From Phycomyces blakesleeanus NRRL 1555(-) (taxonomy: Eukaryota > Mucoromycota > Mucoromycetes > Mucorales > Phycomycetaceae), in assembly GCF_001638985.1 (NCBI RefSeq), contig NW_017265172.1:232757-296756 (forward strand): a DNA stretch of 64,000 bases, given 5' to 3'. Made by a program: the position numbers and the translations under genes. The notes beneath the pieces are model-generated. The model worked only from the letters and a program-made list of their open reading frames with translations, was not told the DNA's origin and did no database searches. Shown piece after piece: positions 55,908 through 64,000 of this stretch (its first letter is position 1; every line of letters begins with the position of its first letter).

Positions 55908-57424
55908 TCACATTGGAAACAATGTTGGTCCCTGTCCATGATGAATTGTATGAGGAAGACCTGCAAGTCCAAGTTGATGGGCATAATAATTATCATACAA
56001 CGTATCCATAAAAGATTGGTCATTCTATAAGAAATGTTAAATTTAAACAATTAAAAAAAAGCTTTAGTGGTTTGTAGCTAAGTTTTTTTTTGTTTGGCCT
56101 GGGTTGGTTTATTTGTTTTTACCTGGACCATGGATAGGAATTGCTGAATAAACTCTGATTTGGATAAAAGCTTTTTTCCTAGTCGCCTTTCAATCTCTTG
56201 TTGTGTAAAATCAATTGCCTGTATTTGTGTCAGATGTGTAGGGCTTGAGATAGAAGGGTGTGTAGGAGGATAGGGAGTATTATGTCCGCCTTGAAGCGTT
56301 TGTAGCAATGCAGCAGCACCTCTGGGAGATGCTACTGGAGAATATATAAGCGCCTTTTGGTGTTCTTTACCCGGACTCTGCATCATTTGGTCAGGCCGTA
56401 ATTCTCTGTGTTTACGAATTAAGTGAAGTAAATTTTGGCCTTCTTGTTCTGATTGCTTCATTCCATGTGGTAGTTGCTGTTGAGCTTGTTGCTGCTCCTC
56501 TGCTTGTTGCTTTTGCTGAGCTAATTGCTGTTGCTGAGATAATTGGTGCTGTTGTTGAGTTTGTTGTTGCTGTCGTAATAGAAGTAATTGTTGCATATGA
56601 AGGTTTGGACTAGGTTGTTCAGGTGGAGTCATGTCTGGTGAAAGAAGTCTTAAAAGGCCTTCTTTATCACCTACACCTCGCTCTATTGAGGGCTGGGATA
56701 AAGTTGCTTTCTGAAGCATCTGCAAAATATCACCCCCATTATTCTCTATTGGTTTTTTCTGATTCTGAACATCGGCATGGACAGCCGGTTTCTCTGCCTC
56801 GGCAATTTTTGCCTGTACCGATGGTAATTCCTTCATTGACTCATGCAACCTTATGAACACAATTTGTACTTAGTACTGATCATCCTAAATCAGTTGATCG
56901 CATACTAACTTGATCACTTTGTTGAGAATTCTCTCACGATCCTTTTCCTCGAATAGCCATAATGCACGTGCGTCACCTGAGAAATTCAGATGAGACAAAC
57001 GATCATCATCATTTTCAACCTACCTTGTTTTGTTTGGTACATAATCACATTGTCCTTGAGTTCAATCTCTTCAAAGTCAGTAAGAAACAATGAAAAGTTC
57101 TCGGTAACAAGTCGATTGAGCATATAAAGGCCAAAGTAGGGCGCCACTTGTCTGGTGTTGATTTAGTCAACTATTAGGGATGGCATGGAATCGTACCTTC
57201 GGGTCAGGAATAAAACACCTTCAAAGCCTAGTTTATCCTAAAATTAAGCTGTCGCGTTAGTACCTAATATTTTCATATGTAATAAAAAACAGTACCCAGC
57301 TCTTATTCTCTGGTTCAAACTTGTAAACAACTGCGTGGGCTGACTGATCGAGAATATCATTGATGGCAGGATCATGTTTCTGAAGCACTTTTAGATTAAG
57401 CTTTTTACGTGCCACTGGATCCAT
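55908..57424 (-). CDS. DCP1: mRNA-decapping enzyme subunit 1
   Basis: Activator of the Dcp2 decapping enzyme in cytoplasmic mRNA decay. Six exons: 57424-57296, 57237-57197, 57151-57024, 56976-56910, 56849-56123 and 56024-55908, phase-consistent, 402 aa. The N-terminal EVH1-like domain occupies exons 1-4: RKKLNLKVLQKHDP, HAVVYKFEPENKSW, EGVLFLTRRQVAPYFGLYML, DFEEIELKDNVIMYQTK and ALWLFEEKDRERI. A Gln-rich linker follows (QLLLLRQQQQTQQQHQL), with a possible short binding motif (GKEHQKALIYSPVASPRGA). The C-terminal helix KKLLSKSEFIQQFLSMVQ plus FMDTLYDNYY resembles the DCP1 trimerisation domain of plants and animals, which Saccharomyces lacks. The gene is divergent from the one at 57730. Confidence 0.93.
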
Positions 57425-57729
57425 CTTTTGTAAAACTATTAATTTACTTTTGGATTAATTAGATAAAAAAATGAAGTAGTCAAGGGAATAATAAATAATA
57501 TGTATAAATAATAATATGTGAATGAGTGCTAACGTTAGTTGTAAGTAGAAAGAGGCAGGAAAGAGAGACGGAGAGAAACAATAACTTCATCTCCGCATTG
57601 CCTCTCCCTCTCTTCCTCCTCTCTCGCTTTCTTTCACTTTTTTTTGATCCCCGCAAGACAGTGTTAATCTGGTCATATATCCTCCCGCCCACTCCCGTTC
57701 CTTAATCTTCTTTGTCTCTTTCGCTCATC
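57425..57729. promoter_or_regulatory. Shared divergent promoter region, DCP1 / GT-like gene
   Basis: A 305-bp gap between two divergent start codons. It contains a CT-rich tract (about 57597-57640, CTCCCTCTC-type) on the side of the 57730 gene, common in fungal promoters. No TATA box is clear. Confidence 0.45.
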
Positions 57730-59251
57730 ATGGTTCAGCTGACTCTTGAAATAGCCGGAGAAAATAACAAGTCACTTGTATTCTGTTATTATGTCTCAGG
57801 ACATGGTAGGCATTCATCACATTGATAAACTCACCAACTTATTTCTAAGCAACACCATTACGATAGGCTGGGGACATGCTACACGTGCAAACCAGATCAT
57901 TTCAGATATACTTAAGCTTCCAGCAAACCATACTGTTTACGTCATTTCGAATGCTTCCGAGTTCATCTTTCGAGGAGTAACAGCAGTAGGAGCAATATAC
58001 CGCCAAGCAGATATCGATGCGGGGGTTGTGCAACCTCTTGCTTACACCGTTGACCGCTCTCAGACCATCGCAAACCTCAAGCACTTTATCGAGCGCCGAC
58101 CCAAGATCTTGGCAGCCGAGATTGATTGGTTAAAGCAAGTCAAAGCAGACTGCGTAGTGTGCGATGCACCATTCTTACCATGGTAAGTTGAGGTGAATAA
58201 GCAATATATACATTTATCTAATATCAGGGTATATAGTGCAGCAGCAACAGGAGCAAGAATACCATCAGCTATTGCGAGCAACTTCACATTCGATGAAGTT
58301 TACACTGGATTATGCGAAGGAGACGAAATAGACGACGAAATCTATGATTTGGTAGAAAAGGTAGTTGCTGATTATCGCAATGCCGATCTTCTTGTGCGCT
58401 TACCAGGGGCTATCCGCATTCCCTCCTTCAACGACACTGAACCCCTCGTGCCAGCAACACCTATTACGGGCACATTCTCTGAGTATAAGAGTGTCGTCAA
58501 TGGCATGATAAATATCCCCTCCGTCTCGATTTCCAACGTACCATCGAGTAAACCTACCGTAAATTTACCTTCCTATGAGCGCACTATTGTGGATGTTCCT
58601 CTAGTATTTCGCAAGTATCACAATGACCGAGAGACCGTTCTATCCGATCTTAACATTCCTAAACACATATACGAGACCCATAAAGTACTTTTGCTATCCT
58701 TCGGTGGGCAGAACCTTGGAGAAGGTGATTGGAGCAAGACGCTGCCTGACAAATGGATTTGCATTGTGTGCGGAACACCAGCTTCGGTAAATCTCCCACC
58801 TGGGTTCTATCGTGCACCACGAGATGCTTACGTCCCTGACCTTACCAATGCAGCCGATGTTGTGCTTGGAAAGCTTGGGTATGGAACTTGCAGTGAATGT
58901 ATTGGTCATAGAACACCATTTGTGTATGTATCCCGACCTCAGTTTGTGGAGGAATGTGGCCTTTTAAAGTTGATGAAGGACCAGGGAAGTGTAGTTGAAC
59001 TCTCACGTCAGGATTTCGAAGCTGGGATTTGGGCAGAAACAATTGAAGAAGCTAGTAAGCTTTCGGGTCATTGCTCAGATCCTTCCAGAAGTGTAACGTA
59101 TAATGGAGGTATTGTTGTAGCAAAACTGCTTGAAAAATTTGCACACAATTGGGAAATACTTGCACAATCGAGAAATTCTATTTCCGAAGTCAATGATACC
59201 CTCCAACAAATCCAGCAGTCATCCGCATCGAATAATATTAGAGCCCAGTGA
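57730..59251 (+). CDS. Glycosyltransferase-like protein related to the arabinokinase N-terminal domain
   Basis: Three exons: 57730-57805, 57867-58182 and 58228-59251, phase-consistent, 471 aa. After MVQLTLEIAGENNKS comes FCYYVSGHGWGHATRANQII, the GT-B-like glycine/histidine motif of the N-terminal half of plant L-arabinokinase (ARA1) and related bacterial proteins. ADCVVCDAPFLPW, GARIPSAIASNFTFDEVY and, in the C-terminal half, VLLLSFGGQN, VPDLTNAADVVLGKLGYGT and HRTPFVYVSRPQFVEE follow. These match the UDP-sugar-binding lobe of GT1-type enzymes. The GHMP sugar-kinase half of ARA1 is absent. Substrate and activity are unknown. The start is the only ATG giving a continuous first exon. Confidence 0.82.
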
Positions 59252-60234
59252 GATATAGAATTTCATTATTCATCTCGTTATCTCATTTTTTATTATATTT
59301 GTCGTTCATCTTTAAGCATAGGGTTTTTATACAGGTATCTAGTAGCCTCATCCTATTGCTTCTCCTCTTCTTCAAAGGAATTGTCAACCTTTCAATATAG
59401 GCTTTCATAAATTCTCTCATTTTTCTCTTTCAATGCCCTTGTCCAATCGGAAAGTTTTGTTATCATTAAACAAACGTTAGGTAGAAAATAAAAAAAAATT
59501 CTCTAATAAAAATGGTGTTTTTCATAAACTTGGGGTGTATGATAAATTCAATGATTATAACGTACTGATATAAAAGCTTAGATAGTTAACCTTCGTATTC
59601 CAAATTCTCGAAACCATGGACAATAACGAATTAATATCGCTTTCTTTTATTTATAATACGATTCTCGTGAGAAAATTGTTTAAAGAAAGAGTGGCTAGTA
59701 TTTCTCTGTTTCTAACGAAATATCTTCCAATTGTTACCTATGATCTTACACTATATTAAAGTGGGCATTTTAATTTTATTTCAAATCATCTAAGAATTAT
59801 TCGCCAACCAATATAACATATAGATATTAAGTAATAAAAATATAATGTAACAAATGTCATTGTATAATAGGAGTGATCTCCTGTCAAATAAACAAAGTCG
59901 CTTTACTAGATAAAAGTTAAGAATACTGGGCCTAAGCATTAAGACAAGATATTTTGAAACAGCATTGATTTGTAATTCAGTCCAACAAACACCAGTAGTA
60001 TTAATGGGGGTACTCAGCTAGATTGATCGATCAAATTTTGAATTCAGAACGCGATATTATTAGACTAAAATTGTAATAGCAACGATCAAAATTTGATCGA
60101 AAAACGTACGGCTCTCTGATTAATGTAATCCTTACTTTTTTATATGCAATACGATACTGTTTTTATCTTTCTCCTTAATAAATCATAGAATTTATTGCCA
60201 ACAGTCATATAATACTTCTTTCTCTCCATCTTAC
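59252..60234. other. AT-rich intergenic region
   Basis: 3' flank of the GT-like gene followed by about 0.9 kb without coding potential. Confidence 0.45.
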
Positions 60235-60475
60235 ATGCCAAAATATAGTACAAAGCAACAAGCAATTGATGCCTTGAAGAAATCGCATAAAATAGGGAAT
60301 TTATTGTGAAAAAAAAGCACTGGCAGAGTCTTTATCAGCAAGTGCAGATAAGCTTATTAAAGATATTTTAGAAGTAATCAAAAAGGAAGTTAATATAAAG
60401 TTGGAGCAGATGGCTGCCGCGAAGGAGCTTAAACAAACACTTAAAGCTAATAAATACATACACAACACTATGGGA
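60235..60475 (+). pseudogene. Broken short ORF, helical charged protein
   Basis: ATG at 60235 gives MPKYSTKQQAIDALKKSHKI and then a stop. A shifted frame continues with AESLSASADKLIKDILEVIK and NIKLEQMAAAKELKQTLKAN. One frameshift near an A8 run (about 60311) separates them. It resembles the N-terminal helix of a transposon-linked ORF; the family is not recognised. Confidence 0.35.
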
Positions 60476-60480
60476 AATAA

Positions 60481-60545
60481 AAGTGCGGCTTTCTGGCGGT
60501 TTTCTGGCGGTTTCAGACGGCGGTGTTCTGGCGGTTTGTTGCCTA
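60481..60545. repeat. TTCTGGCGGT direct repeats, GC-rich island
   Basis: TTCTGGCGGT occurs three times in 60 bp within otherwise AT-rich DNA, with related GGCGGT words. The following GTTTGTTGCCTAAA matches the complement of 23620-23635, so this is part of a dispersed repeat. Confidence 0.6.
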
Positions 60546-60881
60546 AAATCCATTTTACCGCCCTTGAGTTTAAACACTTTTTACAAATCTCAGCTTCCTT
60601 ATTATTTTTTATTGGCTTTTCTATTGGACATGACTTCTTTCTTTATTGTGTAAAGTTTATATAGAATTGATTATTTTTATTTGAGCATCATTTTGATTTG
60701 TATTTTTGCTTTAAAACTTAGTTTATATACGGTTTCTATAGGACACTAATTACTTCTTATTACTGTTACACTTTTAAAAATAGTTTTTATTGGATAGAAT
60801 ACATGTACATTTTCGATCATTTTAATAAATACAAATTTTATTGGTTGTCTTTATAAAAATAGCTTTTTTAAATTCATTTTG

Positions 60882-60965
60882 TTGGCTTATACAACAAGAG
60901 GTAGCTTTTATTACTCATTTTACTGGCTTATACAACAGAAAGTAGTTTTTATTACTCACTTTATT
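60882..60965. repeat. Tandem duplication, unit about 41 bp
   Basis: Two adjacent copies begin TGGCTTATACAACA and continue through a TTTTTATTACTCA-type word. A third, more diverged copy may follow to about 61000. Confidence 0.7.
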
Positions 60966-61067
60966 GGTTATTAACGCAAAAAAATAGATATATTTTATTG
61001 GTAATAAACTATTCAATCTTCTATGTTTTTAAAGTATAGTATCCTATTCAATCCCATTGCATTTTGA

Positions 61068-61232
61068 TTACTTACGAGACTGCAATCTTCTATGGCGATC
61101 TCTCCAGAGATGAGCAACTCTTGCAGTTGATGCCCAGTTTCCAAGACATCTGGTGAAGTCTATACCAGAATCCTTCATTATACTTGCGTGGCTTACACAC
61201 ATTTTTTTCTTAACTGCTGCTGGTATAAACCC
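61068..61232 (-). pseudogene. Terminal exon fragment, transposon-like
   Basis: On the minus strand an AACAG acceptor opens a 54-codon exon with GFIPAAVKKKMCVSHASIMK, DSGIDFTRCLGNWASTARVA and HLWRDRHRRLQSRK, then a stop. It is clearly protein-like and basic, but no upstream exon was found. The family is unknown to me. Confidence 0.35.
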
Positions 61233-61935
61233 CTGTTATATTTTTGGAAAAGAAAGAAAAACAAAGTGCAGATGAGAAGTACGGTAAGACTTTATTTATT
61301 GATAAAAAGAGAGATGATCTTCTATTGCTATTTGCTATGTGAGTTTATATAGACATTGCGTGTGTATTTAGGATAATGATATGAGTATATCATGTGATGT
61401 CTGTTTTCTTATATCATAGATAATATATTGTTAAGTTATTACCCATGCTCTTGTTTGAGTGATTAGTGATGTTGACTAAGGTGTGTGACCTTGTTATTGG
61501 TATATTCTTTATTTAATGATAGTGTGAGAAATAATGTATAATTGATACTGGTCGCTTATTCAATATGTCTTTGTCTTATTATCTGTGTGCTCTATTTGAA
61601 TCTACGATTATGTTGGATACAACAACCCCCAGCTAGGATTAGGACCAAGAGCGATCACCGAAGGATGGGCAGCCATACCATCACATATAAGCTTTGTACA
61701 CATATTGAGTGTGGCCTTTTCGTTACTTGTTACTTCAATGACAAGGTCTTCACTTATCATTTTGAAAACGTGTATCAAAGTTATGTCACAGAAATTGTCC
61801 ACAGATTTGTGAATATAATTATCACCCAACTATTAAATAACATGTTAATATATTATTCACATTATTTTATATTTGACTTACAATGGTAGTGGCAGAAGGC
61901 GAATTGTTTTGGTTTAGAGTATTTCAGGTCTCTAG
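61233..61935. other. Spacer between two minus-strand fragments
   Basis: Only short frames. No RNA or repeat recognised. Confidence 0.35.
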
Positions 61936-62103
61936 TTAATTCTTGAGAGCAGTAATCTCCAACTTTAACTCTTCAATCTGTGTCTTCATTTCAAGCTTGA
62001 AGTTTTCTTGGTCTGCCTTCAAAGATAGAATCTCATTGTACATAGCGTATAACAAGGAGATGACGTTGTTATTGGTGTTATTCTTGTTGAGAGTTTTGTT
62101 TAC
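61936..62103 (-). pseudogene. Terminal exon fragment, coiled coil
   Basis: A CTCAG acceptor (pyrimidine-rich tract before it) opens a 55-codon exon: VNKTLNKNNTNNNVISLLYA, MYNEILSLKADQENFKLEMK and TQIEELKLEITALKN, then TAA. Heptad leucines predict a coiled coil. The upstream exons were not found, so this is a gene end or a relic. Confidence 0.4.
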
Positions 62104-62389
62104 CTGAGAAAAAGGATTGTTGTGAAAGAAAGATAAAGGCCAAAAAATTTTCTATTGTCTATTATTAGTTTCATATTAATACTACGGCAGATTTTTTTGT
62201 GTAACAATTTTGTAATTCAGCCCGTGAGTTTATGTTACCATTTCGGGAATAGCTTTTTCATTGAAGTTTCAGGTCCGAAAGAATTGCAAAATTGATAAAT
62301 GGGATTGCAAAAAAAAATTGGCTGGTAAAATACGATTTTATTTATTTTTATGGGTTGAAAATATTGGGGGTAGATAATTTTAGGCTTTC

Positions 62390-62430
62390 CATACCTACCC
62401 TGCAGTAGCTGCTGCTGTAGGGTAGGTATG
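62390..62430. repeat. 16-bp hairpin with 9-nt loop
   Basis: CATACCTACCCTGCAG at 62390-62405 pairs with CTGTAGGGTAGGTATG at 62415-62430 with one mismatch. It is markedly more GC-rich than its surroundings. It could be a transposon end-to-end junction or a structured transcript element. Confidence 0.75.
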
Positions 62431-62518
62431 CTTGCACTAGCAGCTAGAAATATTTAATAGCTATTCTGAAATTGTTTCCAGAAACAAAAGCAAGTAGAAT
62501 TTTGAAAAACCCAATTGC

Positions 62519-62695
62519 ATGTTTGAAAGCAAAAACCATATTAATGCTTTTAAAATAAAAGCAAAGAAGCTATTAGAAGGACAAGTTTCAAATCCGAGCG
62601 AAAATGTCAAACCTGCAAAAAAAACAAAGGTCATTAGTACATGGACTTTTGATGAAGATTATTATGTTTTAGATGACTTACCACATATTAATTGA
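62519..62695 (+). other. Small ORF, 58 codons
   Basis: ATG at 62519 (MFESKNHINAFKIKAKKLLE) to TGA, with KVISTWTFDEDYYVLDDLPH near the end. The composition is protein-like. No neighbours or homology known to me. Low confidence that it is a gene. Confidence 0.3.
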
Positions 62696-63252
62696 ATCTA
62701 AAACAAAAACAAAAACAAAAAAAAAACAAAGCAAAAAAGAAGAAGACATATGTTTATATTAGTATGGATAAAATCAGTATATGAGCAAGATTCTTTACAT
62801 ACCACTTTATGTCAAGAATTCACATGCCCTATTATACTTCAATTATATTTTATTAATTAGAACTCGTAATAGAATCACATCATTAGCAATACTTTTTAAG
62901 ATCTTAATTGTGTAAGAGGATCAGAGTTGATCTGTAGTATAATTAGCTAATGAGTAGCAAGATCATGTGCCATTTGTTGCCTGATCTTTAGAAAAATGAA
63001 AAAAGTTGTATGAAACAAAAAAAGGCACTCAATGTTTATTTTTTGTGTCAAGCTAAACTGTAACAAATTAATGAATTTCATTGGTTTTTGAAGACCATTA
63101 TACGCTTATTACTGGTTACATGAATAACACTTTTCATTGGTCCCTGAAAGAAATCGACTTGTTGTTTCAAGATGCAGAAATAAATAAATATATGATGGTC
63201 GTCTATACTCCTTTATCACGTTAGACAATACGTTGCATCACGAAAGCTCTGT

Positions 63253-64000
63253 GATGCAGCGTATTATTAATTACCCAAAAAATTCTAGGGTGGTAGTTTC
63301 TGCTCCCAAAGGACCAGGTCAACACAATTTTGCCTTTGACAATATCGGAAAGACCTGCTCACTTTGTGGAAAAGATTTTGATCGCGTATGGAATCTACAA
63401 CGCCACCTTACCAAATATCATAAGTTAGCAACTCATATTGCTAACGATATTAGCCCTCAATATGCCAATAGAAACCTAGCGTCATAAAGACAGACCACAA
63501 ACACTGCCAAGCCGACCGCCCCTGATCACAATGATGATTCCGTTAACAAAGACCTACACGTTGAATCCGATTTGGAGGATGACAACAGCAGCGATGTTGA
63601 TGACATGAACAGTGATGGCGATGATAATGTTAGCGAGATTGAACTCAATGCCAGTGAAAGTATTATCGAGATGGATGAGGACACCAGCCCCTTTGAAAGT
63701 CCAAGTCCAGACAACCACCTATACATGCATATAAGAAATAGTATGTTGTCTTCTGCATCCAATACCAGCTCATCGTTGGATGCAGATCTCAATTTACTGA
63801 GAGAAGCAACTAGATCGCATACAACATGGAACCAGTATATATCAGACACTCACCTGTTCCCGGATCTCCAGTCTATGGTACTGCTTGCCTTTGTTGATGG
63901 CAATAATAACATGATATCTCGCAGGATCTTGAAAAAGATCCTGTTTACCATAAGTCTTGTCCTTAAGCTTCACGAGGAAGCTATCCAAAAGAAGTCCCTG
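63253..64000 (+). pseudogene. C2H2 zinc-finger ORF running off the window, with an in-frame stop
   Basis: From ATG 63253 (MQRIINYPKNSRVVVSAPKG) the frame reaches a C2H2 finger, CSLCGKDFDRVWNLQRHLTKYH, near residue 36. TAA follows at 63485-63487. The same frame then stays open to the window end: an acidic linker (VESDLEDDNSSDVDDMNSDG) and a helical part (LFPDLQSMVLLAFVDGNNNM, LFTISLVLKLHEEA). An N-terminal finger plus acidic linker plus large domain is common in transposon-encoded proteins (for example CACTA/Plavaka types), but the family cannot be decided from the visible part. The stop may be a nonsense mutation or lie in an unrecognised intron. Confidence 0.5.

Noticed and set aside
1..64000. 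CRISPR arrays, bacterial operons or phage genes
   Set aside because: The window has spliceosomal introns and eukaryotic gene families throughout, and no regularly spaced repeats with unique spacers were seen.

Overview
The window is nuclear DNA of a filamentous fungus. I infer Mucoromycota, most likely Mucorales. Genes carry short introns of about 55-120 nt with GTAAGT-like donors, intergenic DNA is very AT-rich, an HSPA12-type Hsp70 and an F-box/LRR protein are present, and relics of DNA transposons and LTR elements lie between housekeeping genes. No prokaryotic signals (operons, Shine-Dalgarno sites, CRISPR) were seen. The species cannot be named from sequence alone. Exon coordinates are my own splice predictions, and reading frame was checked arithmetically across every junction of the well-supported genes.

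Layout. 0-11 kb is gene-poor: a hypothetical protein (3.4-4.5 kb, minus), a low-complexity single-pass membrane protein (8.2-9.7 kb, minus) and many microsatellites. 11.4-15.0 kb holds a nine-exon Mediator subunit MED17. 15.7-25.5 kb holds a C2H2 zinc-finger protein, a Tc1/mariner element with a frameshifted DD34E transposase and intact TA-flanked ends, an Hsp70-like ATPase, an orphan promoter-like segment and a second, decayed Tc1 copy. 25.8-38.9 kb is genic: a VC0807-like membrane protein, BolA1, an Acinus-like SAP/RRM protein, inositol monophosphatase, a DUF7137-type secreted/membrane protein and an F-box/LRR protein.

39-50 kb is a transposon graveyard: a possible Fanzor/TnpB C-terminal fragment, a PIF/Harbinger transposase with an internal stop, a SANT/NAM-like accessory gene, two solo LTRs in inverted orientation on either side of a tRNA-Ser(AGA) gene, and a TA-flanked MITE with perfect 51-bp inverted ends. 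50.4-59.3 kb is a compact housekeeping block: a mitochondrial rhomboid protease and a Lys-rich protein (divergent), a U1A/U2B''-type spliceosomal RRM protein, ERG26-like sterol dehydrogenase and RPB3 (convergent, 33 bp apart), DCP1, and a glycosyltransferase-like protein related to the N-terminal half of arabinokinases. 59.3-64 kb is again repeat and relic rich, and a C2H2 ORF runs off the window end.

The intact genes do not form one pathway. Several act in mRNA biogenesis and decay (MED17, RPB3, U2B''-like, Acinus, DCP1), without evidence of co-regulation. I did not find a clear new defence or enzymatic system. The most unusual items are the inverted LTR pair around a tRNA, the Fanzor-like fragment, three GC-AG introns, an in-frame 60-nt intron in the phosphatase gene, and the orphan TATA/GTGACTT segment at 23.7-24.0 kb.
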